Positions 56,499-64,000 of a stretch of 64,000 nt of DNA are shown piece by piece; the first letter of the stretch is position 1, and each line of letters opens with the position of its first letter. The notes under the pieces are model-generated. The model ran no database searches, had not been told where the DNA came from, and saw only the letters and a list, made by a program, of their open reading frames with translations. Source of the DNA: Roseateles sp. SL47 (GTDB lineage Bacteria > Pseudomonadota > Gammaproteobacteria > Burkholderiales > Burkholderiaceae_C); assembly GCF_026625885.1 (NCBI RefSeq), contig NZ_CP113068.1, positions 5,146,001 to 5,210,000 of the forward strand, in the 5' to 3' direction. The translations under genes and the position numbers were made by a program.

Positions 56499-58439
56499 AT
56501 GACTGCCTCCTTCCTCCCCCGCTTCCGCGTTGGTGCCCGCACCGATGCGGCTTCTCTGACGCTCGCACACCCGTTCGCGTTGCAGCTCCCGCGCTCCGCA
56601 ATGGCCGCCGCGCTGCTGACCGCCGCCGCCACGCTGCCCTTCAACGCACTCGCCGCCTCGCCGGGCGTTGGTGTCGCGGCGGCCGTCGCCAGCGCTCATG
56701 CCGGCCCTGCGAGACATTCCCCGGCTGCAGCGGCAAGCGGCAGCAGCGTCACTTCGGCCGCCGACAAGCGCTTCCAGCGTCTTGCCCACGATTACATCGA
56801 AGCCCTCTGGAAGCTGGATCCCGAAGCCGCCGTGGCCGCGGGCCGTTATGAATTCGCCGGCAAGCTCAACCTGCCCGACGACCGCACACGCGCCCGCCAA
56901 CTCGCCTTCACCCGGCAATGGTTGAAGCGCTTCGAAGCCATCGCTCCGGACACCCTCGGCCCCGCGTCCCGCACCGATCTGGGTCAGGTGCTCAACAAGC
57001 TGCGCGCCGATCAATTCGGGCTGACCGAGTTGCGTGAGTTCGAATGGAACCCGGCCAATGTGAATGTGGCGGGCCAGCTCGATCTGATCCTGTCCACCGA
57101 CTACGCGCCGCTGCCACAACGTCTGCGGGCCCTGTCCAGCCGCCTGGCCCGGGTGCCGGCGTATTACCAGGCCGGCGCCGCCAGCCTGCGCACCCCGACG
57201 CTGGAGCACACCCAACTGGCCATCGACCAGGCCCCCGGTGTGCTGAGCGTGCTGGACGACATCAGCCAATCCCTCCACGAGCCGCAGGCCAAGGGCCTGA
57301 GTGCAGCGGACCAGCGCCAACTCCAGCAGCGGATCGCGGCGGCCCGCGCCGCCGTGCAGACCTGGCGTGAAGGCCTGAGCTCGCGCCTGGCGGCGCTGAA
57401 GACCGATGGCAACGCGCGCAGCTTCCGTCTGGGCCAGGCGCTCTACGAGAAGAAGTTCGGCTATGACATCCAGTCCGCCCACAGCGCCGAGCAGATGTAC
57501 CAGAAGGCCCTGGCCGCTCGTGAGGAACTGCTGACCCGGATGGACGCCCTGGCCGACCAGCTCTGGACGCAGACCCAGGGCAACGCCCCCAAGCCGCAGG
57601 ATCGATTCGAGAAGATCGGCGTGGTGATCAACACCCTGTCGGCGCAGCACGTGAAGCGCGAGGACTTCGTCAAAGAGATCCGCGGGCAGATTCCGCAGCT
57701 GGAACGATGGATCGTCGAGCATGACCTGCTGACCATGGACCCCAGCAAGCCGCTGACGGTGCGTGAAACGCCGGTCTACCAACGCGGCGTGGCGGGAGCC
57801 GGCATCGAGGCGCCCGGGCCTTATCGCCCGCAGGACCGCACCTATTACAACGTGACGCCGCTGGATGACCTGACCGATGCGCAGGCCGAAAGCACGCTGC
57901 GCGAATACAACCAGTGGATTCTGCAGATCCTGAACATCCACGAAGCCGTGCCGGGCCACTACACCCAACTGGTGCATGCCAACAAGTCGCCCTCCCTGGT
58001 GAAGGCGCTGTTTGGCAATGGCGCCATGGTGGAGGGATGGGCCGTGTATGGCGAACGGATGATGCTGGAGTCCGGCTACGGCAACCATGCGCCGGAGATG
58101 TGGCTGATGTATAGCAAGTGGAACCTGCGCAGCGTCACCAACACCATCCTCGACTACAGCGTGCATGTGCGCGGCATGACCGAAGCACAGGCGCTGGACC
58201 TGCTGATGCGCCAGGCCTTCCAGACCGAGCGCGAGGCACGGGAAAAGTGGCGCCGGGTGCAGCTCACGTCGGTGCAACTGACCAGCTACTTCAGCGGCTA
58301 CTCCGACATCATGGAACTGCGCCAGCAACGCCGTGATGCGCTGGGTGACCGTTTCAAGCTGAAGGACTTCCACGAGGAATTCCTCAGCTACGGAAGCGCT
58401 CCGGTGCATGTGATTGCGGAGCTGATGGGCAAGCGCTGA
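56499..58439 (+). CDS. DUF885 family exported metallopeptidase-like protein
   Basis: The 646-residue protein has a hydrophobic, Ala-rich export region (about residues 30-60, AMAAALLTAAATLPFNALAA) and the DUF885 fold over the rest. The HEAVPGHYTQ motif (about residue 485) is an HExxxGH zinc site, followed by NGAMVEGWAVYGERMMLE with a further glutamate ligand, as in gluzincin-like peptidases. The substrate is unknown; relatives act on peptides in the periplasm. The ATG at 56499 was chosen at the start of the likely signal. It lies 88 bp after feoB. Confidence 0.85.
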   Translation: MTASFLPRFRVGARTDAASLTLAHPFALQLPRSAMAAALLTAAATLPFNALAASPGVGVAAAVASAHAGPARHSPAAAASGSSVTSAADKRFQRLAHDYIEALWKLDPEAAVAAGRYEFAGKLNLPDDRTRARQLAFTRQWLKRFEAIAPDTLGPASRTDLGQVLNKLRADQFGLTELREFEWNPANVNVAGQLDLILSTDYAPLPQRLRALSSRLARVPAYYQAGAASLRTPTLEHTQLAIDQAPGVLSVLDDISQSLHEPQAKGLSAADQRQLQQRIAAARAAVQTWREGLSSRLAALKTDGNARSFRLGQALYEKKFGYDIQSAHSAEQMYQKALAAREELLTRMDALADQLWTQTQGNAPKPQDRFEKIGVVINTLSAQHVKREDFVKEIRGQIPQLERWIVEHDLLTMDPSKPLTVRETPVYQRGVAGAGIEAPGPYRPQDRTYYNVTPLDDLTDAQAESTLREYNQWILQILNIHEAVPGHYTQLVHANKSPSLVKALFGNGAMVEGWAVYGERMMLESGYGNHAPEMWLMYSKWNLRSVTNTILDYSVHVRGMTEAQALDLLMRQAFQTEREAREKWRRVQLTSVQLTSYFSGYSDIMELRQQRRDALGDRFKLKDFHEEFLSYGSAPVHVIAELMGKR

Positions 58440-58468
58440 ACCCCGCCAATGGTGTTCCAATCCTGGTC

Positions 58469-58768
58469 ATGAGCCAGGACATTCAGGGGCTTGCCCCCTC
58501 CCCCACCCCAAGCGACGCCGGTGCCTCTCAGGCACCGGCGGTTGTGGTCGCGCCTGTGGCCGAACGGCTGGAAGCGCGCATCACCGAACTGGAAATCAAG
58601 GCCAGTTTCAGCGAGGACCTGCTGGATACGCTGAACGCCCAGGTGGCCTTGCAACAGCAACAGATCGAGGCGCTGGTGCGGGAGATCACGCAACTGCGCC
58701 GCCAGATCCCGGAGGGCCGCCCGGACGGCTCACGCAACTTGCGGGACGAACTGCCGCCGCATTATTGA
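58469..58768 (+). CDS. slyX: SlyX family protein
   Basis: The 99-residue protein is largely a coiled coil (about residues 30-80, VAERLEARITELEIKASFSEDLLDTLNAQVALQQQQIEAL is the region, given here by position only beyond 20 residues) and ends in the SlyX hallmark LRDELPPHY. The first 28 residues are Ala/Pro-rich. The function of SlyX is not established. It starts 29 bp after the DUF885 gene and is convergent with the GST gene. Confidence 0.88.
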   Translation: MSQDIQGLAPSPTPSDAGASQAPAVVVAPVAERLEARITELEIKASFSEDLLDTLNAQVALQQQQIEALVREITQLRRQIPEGRPDGSRNLRDELPPHY

Positions 58769-58790
58769 GGGCCCGACGCGGGCCGCGCCT

Positions 58791-59495
58791 TCAGGGCCGC
58801 GCCGGCGAATTCAGTCCGCGCTGCACCGCGTCGCGGGCCAGGAAGGCCGTCAGCACGCGCTGCACTTCCTTGAAGTCCGACAGCCCGACCAGATCGCCGG
58901 CTTGATAGAAGTGGGCCAGCGTGTTCACCCAGGGCCAAAGGGCGATGTCGGCAATGGTGTAGTCGTTGCCCATGATCCAGCCGCGGCCGGTGAGGCGCTG
59001 ATCCAGCACCTTGAGCAGACGCCGGGATTCAGCCACATAGCGGTCGCGCGGCCGCTTGTCTTCGAAGTCCTTGCCGGCGAACTTGTGGAAGAAGCCCAAC
59101 TGGCCAAACATCGGGCCGACGCCGCCCATCTGGAACATCACCCACTGCAGCGTTTCATAACGGCGTGCGGGGTCGGTGGGCAGCAACTGGCCGGTCTTCT
59201 CCGCCAGATACACCAGGATGGCGCCGGACTCGAACAGCGCCAACGGCTCGCCGTTCGGGCCGTTCGGGTCCAGGATGGCGGGGATCTTGTTGTTCGGGTT
59301 CAGAGAGAGGAACTCCGGCGACATCTGGTCATCCGTCTGGAAGCTCACCAGATGCACCTCATACGGCAGGCCCACCTCCTCCAGGAAGATCGACACCTTC
59401 ACGCCATTGGGTGTGGGCAGGGAGTAGAGCTGCAGACGGTCAGGATGCTGGGCCGGCCACTTCCGGGTGATGGGGAATTGGGAGAGATCGGTCAT
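58791..59495 (-). CDS. yghU: glutathione S-transferase, YghU/Nu class-like
   Basis: The 234-residue protein has a thioredoxin-like N-terminal domain (QLYSLPTPNGVKVSIFLEE, NPNNKIPAILD, ALFESGAILVYLAEKTGQLLP) and an all-alpha C-terminal domain (WVMFQMGGVGPMFGQLGFFHKF, DYTIADIALWPWVN). The TPNG segment at the active site matches the Nu class, whose E. coli members have disulfide-bond reductase and peroxide activity with glutathione. It is cytosolic. The start was set at ATG 59495. Confidence 0.9.
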   Translation of the reverse strand: MTDLSQFPITRKWPAQHPDRLQLYSLPTPNGVKVSIFLEEVGLPYEVHLVSFQTDDQMSPEFLSLNPNNKIPAILDPNGPNGEPLALFESGAILVYLAEKTGQLLPTDPARRYETLQWVMFQMGGVGPMFGQLGFFHKFAGKDFEDKRPRDRYVAESRRLLKVLDQRLTGRGWIMGNDYTIADIALWPWVNTLAHFYQAGDLVGLSDFKEVQRVLTAFLARDAVQRGLNSPARP

Positions 59496-59553
59496 AGTCC
59501 GGCCATTGTCAACACTCCTGCATTCTCGAGTGGTGTCGAAGGTCAAAGCACCT

Positions 59554-59652
59554 TCACGGGCGAGCACGCGCTGACCCGGCCGGCGGCGGCTCATCGGTCG
59601 AGGTCTTCAGGAAGGCCACCAGGTAAGCCACCAAGGCGGCCACACCCTGCCT
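59554..59652 (-). pseudogene. possible C-terminal remnant of a cytochrome c-type gene
   Basis: Directly after the ldhA stop codon and in the same frame, 32 codons read RQGVAALVAYLVAFLKTSTD and on to a stop at 59554. The VAALVAYLVAFLKT stretch resembles the C-terminal helix of class I cytochromes c or cytochrome c peroxidases, yet no heme motif or start is present. It may be what remains after a deletion that fused ldhA to an older gene end, or chance. Confidence 0.3.
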
Positions 59653-60648
59653 TCAGTCCCGGGGAATGCGGTTCACCAGGGGCTCGCCGCGTTCAAACGC
59701 GGTGATGCTGTCCAGGGTGGTCTGCATGATCTGGCTGATGGCCTCTTCGGTGAGGAAGGCCTGGTGTCCGGTGACGATGACATTCGGGAACGACACCAGG
59801 CGCTGGATGCAGTCGTCGGTGATGATGGTGGAGGACAGGTCCTGGAAAAACAGCGACGCCTCCTGCTCATACACATCGATGGCCAGGCCGCCCAGGTGGC
59901 CGGTCTTGAGCGCCTGGATGGCTGCATCGGTATCCACCAGGCCGCCGCGACTGGTGTTGATCAGGATGCAGCCCCGCTTGGCGGAGGCCAGCGACTGCGC
60001 ATTGACGATGTGGTGGGTGTCCGGTGTCAGCGGGCAATGCAGCGACACCACATCGCTTTGCGCCAGCAACGCCTCGGCAGGCACATAGCGCCCCCCCAGC
60101 GCCTCAAATGGCGGTGTCGGGAAACGATCGTAACCCAGCACCGTACAGCCGAAGCCCGCCATGATGCGCGCAAAGATGCTACCGATCTTGCCGGTGCCGA
60201 TCACGCCCACCGTCTTGCCGTGCAGGTCAAAACCCATCAGGCCGTCCAGCTCAAAGTTCCCATCCCGGGTGCGGGCGCTGGCGCGGCAGATCTTCCGATT
60301 GACGGCCAGCAGCAGGCCGACGGCGAACTCCGCCACCGAATACGGGGAGTAGTCGGTGACCCGCACCACCTCGATGCCCAAACGCGCAGCAGCCTCGGCA
60401 TCGACATGGTTGTAGCCGGTGGAACGGGTGGCCAGCAGCCGGGTGCCCTGCGCCTGGAGTTGCGTCAGCACGTCCGCATTCGCCACGTCGTTCACAAACA
60501 CGCAGACGGCCGGACATCCTGCGGCGAGGGCGGCCGTCTCCCGCGTGAGGCGGTCCTGGATGAACACCAGCTCGTGCCCGGCTTGCTGGTTGGCCCTGCC
60601 GAGCAGGGACTGGTCGTAGCGACGGGCACTGAACACCGCTGTCTTCAT
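59653..60648 (-). CDS. ldhA: D-lactate dehydrogenase (2-hydroxyacid dehydrogenase)
   Basis: The enzyme interconverts pyruvate and D-lactate with NADH during low-oxygen growth. The 331-residue protein has the NAD-binding GVIGTGKIGSIFARI, the catalytic arginine in ILINTSRGGLVD, the glutamate in AIDVYEQE and the histidine in VTGHQAFLTEEA, in family order. It is full length. AGGAG seven bases before the ATG at 60648 fixes the start. Fragments of possible older genes flank it on both sides. Confidence 0.92.
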   Translation of the reverse strand: MKTAVFSARRYDQSLLGRANQQAGHELVFIQDRLTRETAALAAGCPAVCVFVNDVANADVLTQLQAQGTRLLATRSTGYNHVDAEAAARLGIEVVRVTDYSPYSVAEFAVGLLLAVNRKICRASARTRDGNFELDGLMGFDLHGKTVGVIGTGKIGSIFARIMAGFGCTVLGYDRFPTPPFEALGGRYVPAEALLAQSDVVSLHCPLTPDTHHIVNAQSLASAKRGCILINTSRGGLVDTDAAIQALKTGHLGGLAIDVYEQEASLFFQDLSSTIITDDCIQRLVSFPNVIVTGHQAFLTEEAISQIMQTTLDSITAFERGEPLVNRIPRD

Positions 60649-60732
60649 GGCACTCTCCTTGCCGAAGATTCTGCATGTGCCACGCCCCGTCTGCCGCCAC
60701 GATGGAACGGAACGGACAAAATCGGCTTCACC

Positions 60733-60945
60733 ATGCCCGCCCCTTCGTCCTCCAAGCGTCCGTTCGCCGCACCACCGGCGCTTGTTCCCGGTGCGGCCCA
60801 CGCATGGCATCGGGATGTACCGGACTTTGAGCAGGTGTATGGGGTGGCGCGCTGGGACTGGCAGCACAGCGGGGCGCCGGTGGACGCCTTGCGCTGGTCC
60901 ATCACCTTCAGGACTGCTCGACGGGGTGATCAGCTGACGCGGTGA
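60733..60945 (+). CDS. hypothetical 70-residue protein, possibly a gene remnant
   Basis: A frame from ATG 60733 to a stop at 60945 encodes a 70-residue product beginning MPAPSSSKRPFAAPPALVPG and containing DFEQVYGVARWDWQHSGAPV. I recognise no family. Its Trp, Asp and aromatic content in the second half looks more protein-like than chance frames, but no ribosome site is clear. It is divergent from ldhA and lies in the latter's promoter region. Confidence 0.3.
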   Translation: MPAPSSSKRPFAAPPALVPGAAHAWHRDVPDFEQVYGVARWDWQHSGAPVDALRWSITFRTARRGDQLTR

Positions 60946-61088
60946 CTGCGCGCCCCGTCGGAATGACGGGTCAGGCTCAGCGCCACGCCCCTGCAGAATT
61001 CATGACTATTTCCACATCTTCGTGGCGTGGATCGCACGGTATACGTTTGGTTCCAGACGTTTCCGATGTCACTTTCTATCATCCCGGC
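60946..61088. other. gap before CAP-domain lipoprotein gene
   Basis: This short stretch is less GC-rich (gactatttccacatcttcg and gtttccgatgtcactttct) and probably holds the promoter of the downstream lipoprotein gene. No gene was seen. Confidence 0.4.
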
Positions 61089-61709
61089 ATGGACACGTTT
61101 CTGACACACACCCCCGCCCTGCGCGCCCCTCACACACGGCCTCGCAAGGCCACCTGGCCGGCCGTGCTGATCACCCTGGTGCTGACGGCCTGCGGTGGCG
61201 GCGGCAGTGACAGCAGCTCGAGCGATGGCAACACCGGCACCACTCCGCAAGCGGAAGGCAACTGCGGTCTGGCGGCTCAGGCCGCCTTCCAGCAGGACCT
61301 GCTGGACCGCATCAATGCCGCCCGCGCAGCCGGCGCCAATTGCGGCTCGTCCGGTGTGTTTGCCGCCACCACCAGCGTCAGCTGGAATTCCCTGCTGACC
61401 CAGGCGGCCAACAACCATGCGCTGGACATGACTTCCAAGAACTTCTTCAGCCACACCGGCTCCAACGGCAGCTCCCTGGGTGACCGGGTGACAGCCGTGG
61501 GTTACCCCTGGAGCGCATTGGGCGAGAACATCGCGGCGGGCCAGCCGACGGTCAAGGACGTGATGGATGCCTGGATGGACAGCCCCGGCCACTGCGCCAA
61601 CATCATGAGCCCCAGCTTCACCGAAGTCGGCGTGTCCTGCCAGCTGGCGGCCTCCACCAGCAACCCCTACAGCACCTACTGGGTGATGGACCTCGGCGCG
61701 CGCCGCTGA
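61089..61709 (+). CDS. CAP/SCP-domain lipoprotein
   Basis: The 206-residue protein has a lipoprotein signal ending LTAC (Cys35) after an unusually long basic n-region, a GGGGSDSSSSDG linker and a CAP domain from about residue 55. Domain blocks are DLLDRINAARAAGANCG, LTQAANNHALDMTSKNFFSHTGSNGSSLGDRV, WSALGENIAAG and MDSPGHCANIMSPSFTEVGVSC, which include the CAP histidines and glutamate. Bacterial CAP proteins are exported; their biochemical role is mostly unknown. A subtilase gene follows 139 bp downstream. Confidence 0.87.
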   Translation: MDTFLTHTPALRAPHTRPRKATWPAVLITLVLTACGGGGSDSSSSDGNTGTTPQAEGNCGLAAQAAFQQDLLDRINAARAAGANCGSSGVFAATTSVSWNSLLTQAANNHALDMTSKNFFSHTGSNGSSLGDRVTAVGYPWSALGENIAAGQPTVKDVMDAWMDSPGHCANIMSPSFTEVGVSCQLAASTSNPYSTYWVMDLGARR

Positions 61710-61848
61710 TCCTTCCCCGCAGACCACACGAAGGCGGCGCGAGTGTTCAAACTGACACGAACGCCTCAACATTCGCAACTTTGTATCTCCTCCCTCCGGC
61801 ATAGACTGCCGCCACTGCGGCGTCTGGCCGCCTCTGGGAGTGGAATCC

Positions 61849-64000
61849 ATGTCGTTGCTGCGTCGTTCATTACTGCTGCCGGCCCTGCTGGCCGCAGCAG
61901 GTCTGCTGGGAGCTGCGGTCTCCGGTGAACAGAACAAGCTGATCTCGCGGAAGGCGCCCAGCGCGGACGCCAGCAGCACCTCGGCGCGGGTGATCGTCAA
62001 ATACCGCAACAACGCGTCGGTGCTGTCCACCGGCCGTGCCACGGCGCAGAGCGTCGGCAGCAGCACCGCCGCCGGCCCGCAACTGGCCTCCACCATGGGC
62101 GCCCGCCTGGGCTTCACCCTCAGCGACGGTCGTCCCATCAGCGGCAACAGCCAGGTGTTGATGGCCTCGGGCATGAGTTCGCAAGTGCTGGCCGACAAGC
62201 TGGCAGCGGACAGCGATGTGGAATGGGCGGTGGTGGACCAGCGGCGTTTTGCCCTGGGCACCTACACCCCGAACGATCCGCTGTATGCGGACAACCAGAC
62301 CAGCACCACGCCGGTGGCGGGTCAGTGGTACTTAAGAGCCCCGACCACCAGCATCAAGTCGGCCATTGACGTGGAAACCGCCTGGGCGACCACCCAGGGC
62401 AGCAGCAGCGTGGTGGTGGCGGTGCTGGATACCGGCATCATCAAGGCGCATCCGGACCTGTCGTCCAAGCTGGTGTCCGGCTACGACTTCATCAGCGATT
62501 CCACCGTGGCCAATGATGGCGGTGGCCGCGACAGCGACCCTTCCGACCCTGGCGACTGGGTCACCACCGCAGAAAGCGCCTCCGGTACCCTGCAGGGCTG
62601 CGACGTAGGCGACAGCAGCTGGCACGGCACCCAGACCGCCAGCCTGATCGGCGCGGCGACCAACAACGGTGTGGGCATGGCGGGCGTGGCGCCCAACGTG
62701 ATGATCATGCCGGTGCGCGTGCTGGGCAAATGCGGCGGTTATGACTCGGACATCCAGGCCGGCATGCGCTGGGCTGCGGGCCTGAGCGGCACCGGCGTGA
62801 CCGCACCGACCACCCCCGCCAAGGTGATCAACATGAGCCTGGGCAGCTCCGGCAGCTGCAGCGTGGCCTATCAAACGGTGGTGAGTGAACTGACCGCCGC
62901 CGGTGTGGTGGTGGTGGCCGCCGCCGGCAATGACGGCCTGGCCGTCGGCACCCCGGCCAATTGCAGCGGTGTGGTGGGTGTGGTGGGCCTGCGCCATAGC
63001 GGCACCAAGGTGGGCTTCTCCGACCTGGGATCGGCCGCGACGATTGCGGCTCCGGCCGGCAACTGCGTGAACTCGTCGGGCACCTGCGTGTATCCGATCA
63101 TCACCGCCACCAACACCGGCACCACCTCCCCCAGCACCAATACCTACAGCGACGGCAGCAACTACGCCGTGGGCACCAGCTTCTCCGCCCCGCTGGTGTC
63201 CGGGACGGCCGCATTGATGATGTCGGCCAACACCAGCCTGACCCCGGGTGAGGTGACCTCACTGCTGAAGAGCTCGGCCACCGCCTTCCCGGGCGCCGAG
63301 ACCGGCGTGGCGGCCTGCCAGACGCCGAGCGGCACAGCTCAGACGTCCGAGTGTTATTGCACCACCAGCACCTGCGGTGCAGGCATGCTGAACACGGGGG
63401 CGGCCGTGAATGCGGCCGTGGCCCTTGTTGCACCGACTCCGGTGCTGACCGCCTCGGCCACCACGGTATTGCCGGGTGAAACCATCACGCTGGATGCCAG
63501 CAGCTCCACCTCGCCGAGCGGCCGCGCGATTGCCAGCTACCTGTGGCAGATCACCAGCGGCTCCAGCTATGCCGCCTTCAGCGGCGGCACAACCAGCGCC
63601 ACCACCACACTGCTGGCTTCGGCGGCCGGCACGGTAACGGTGCAATTGACGGTCACGGACAGCGCCGGCCTGAGTGCCAGCACCACCAAGTCCTTCACCG
63701 TGGCAGCCGGCAAGCCGACGGCCAGTTTCACCGCCTCCACCACCACTCCGGTGGTGGGTGCCACGGTGACGCTGGACGGCAGCGCCTCCAAGGCCGCCAC
63801 CGGCGCCAGCATCACGGGATATCTGTGGGACATCACCAGCGGCACGTCGCTGGCGAGCTTCAGCGGTTCTGCCACGGCGGCCACCACGACCTTGAGCGCC
63901 ACGGCGGCCGGCAGTGTGGTCGTGCGACTGACGGTGACGGACAGCAATGGCTACACCAGCAGCTCGTCGCAGACGCTGACCGTCTCGGCCAGCAGCAGCA
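61849..64000 (+). CDS. S8 family subtilisin-like serine protease with PKD domains (cut by window edge)
   Basis: The frame starts with ATG 61849 and remains open for 717 codons to the window edge. It has a signal peptide (first about 25 residues), an I9-like propeptide (about 45-130, ARVIVKYRNN...SDVEWAVVD) and a peptidase S8 domain with Asp194 (VAVLDTGI), His259 (SWHGTQTASLIGA), Asn361 (AAAGNDG) and Ser444 (VGTSFSAPLVSGTAALM). After about residue 520 two PKD-like domains follow (repeated YLWQITSGSS and YLWDITSGTS with VQLTVTDS), which help such proteases bind polymers. It is secreted; its C-terminus, possibly a sorting signal, lies outside the window. Confidence 0.93.
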   Translation, partial: MSLLRRSLLLPALLAAAGLLGAAVSGEQNKLISRKAPSADASSTSARVIVKYRNNASVLSTGRATAQSVGSSTAAGPQLASTMGARLGFTLSDGRPISGNSQVLMASGMSSQVLADKLAADSDVEWAVVDQRRFALGTYTPNDPLYADNQTSTTPVAGQWYLRAPTTSIKSAIDVETAWATTQGSSSVVVAVLDTGIIKAHPDLSSKLVSGYDFISDSTVANDGGGRDSDPSDPGDWVTTAESASGTLQGCDVGDSSWHGTQTASLIGAATNNGVGMAGVAPNVMIMPVRVLGKCGGYDSDIQAGMRWAAGLSGTGVTAPTTPAKVINMSLGSSGSCSVAYQTVVSELTAAGVVVVAAAGNDGLAVGTPANCSGVVGVVGLRHSGTKVGFSDLGSAATIAAPAGNCVNSSGTCVYPIITATNTGTTSPSTNTYSDGSNYAVGTSFSAPLVSGTAALMMSANTSLTPGEVTSLLKSSATAFPGAETGVAACQTPSGTAQTSECYCTTSTCGAGMLNTGAAVNAAVALVAPTPVLTASATTVLPGETITLDASSSTSPSGRAIASYLWQITSGSSYAAFSGGTTSATTTLLASAAGTVTVQLTVTDSAGLSASTTKSFTVAAGKPTASFTASTTTPVVGATVTLDGSASKAATGASITGYLWDITSGTSLASFSGSATAATTTLSATAAGSVVVRLTVTDSNGYTSSSSQTLTVSASSS

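Overview
The window is high-GC chromosomal DNA with gene-dense, mostly housekeeping content. Gene families and gene orders such as dapA-bamC, coaBC-dut, a PAS-LuxR regulator beside a CoA-transferase pair, an HU protein with a lysine/alanine tail and a JmjC-type ribosomal oxygenase point to a betaproteobacterium of the Burkholderiales, most likely the Roseateles/Rubrivivax/Leptothrix group (Sphaerotilaceae). That placement is inferred from the proteins; no rRNA or tRNA gene was seen. I saw no phage, transposon, CRISPR array or recognisable defence island.

Layout. 1-5.5 kb: the start of a PIG-L-type deacetylase gene cut by the left edge, an acyl-CoA dehydrogenase-like gene, a RidA-family protein coupled to dsbB, a LysE exporter, a Tat-exported PhoD phosphatase and a PAS-LuxR regulator. 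5.5-9 kb: an exported DUF1800/DUF1501 pair. 9.3-11.4 kb: a 3-oxoacid CoA-transferase pair with a divergent PAS-LuxR regulator and a dyad operator between them. 11.5-16 kb: HU, a B12-type radical SAM enzyme, an EF-hand protein and an orphan degenerate response regulator. 16-26 kb: a G-rich hexamer array, rhlE, mnmC, a small monooxygenase, a chemoreceptor, rpiA, a small membrane protein, DAHP synthase and pyrD. 26.6-32.3 kb: topoisomerase IV genes parE and parC enclosing an acetyltransferase and a lytic transglycosylase. 32.6-39.6 kb: an exported amidohydrolase with a Ser/Lys tail, an MFS transporter, a 56-residue membrane miniprotein, an SDR, a methyltransferase, dapA and bamC. 39.7-45.3 kb: a small lipoprotein, a protein of unknown function, the ribosomal oxygenase with a histone-like tail, an FKBP isomerase, dut, coaBC and trmB. 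45.4-53.8 kb: nucleoside uptake and salvage. 54-56.4 kb: feoAB behind a Fur-box-like site. 56.5-64 kb: a DUF885 peptidase-like protein, slyX, a GST, D-lactate dehydrogenase flanked by possible gene remnants, a CAP-domain lipoprotein and a subtilase with PKD domains that runs off the right edge.

How the genes work together. The clearest system is nucleoside use: a BMP-type ABC importer (substrate-binding protein, fused ATPase, two permeases), then cytidine deaminase, purine nucleoside phosphorylase, deoxyribose-phosphate aldolase and thymidine phosphorylase, all on one strand. Phosphopentomutase is absent from the cluster. The CoA-transferase pair and its regulator form a second unit for ketone-body or oxoacid activation. 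feoAB forms a ferrous iron uptake unit.

The less ordinary features are: short tandem arrays with 6-9 bp units at gene junctions, one of them a (GGGNNN)n G-quadruplex-prone array upstream of the RNA helicase gene rhlE; basic histone-like or disordered tails on several unrelated enzymes; two dyads next to PAS-LuxR regulator genes; and several proteins of unknown substrate (radical SAM, exported amidohydrolase, DUF1800/DUF1501, the acyl-CoA dehydrogenase/PIG-L edge cluster). I did not find a clear, self-contained new system. The best leads are given as findings.
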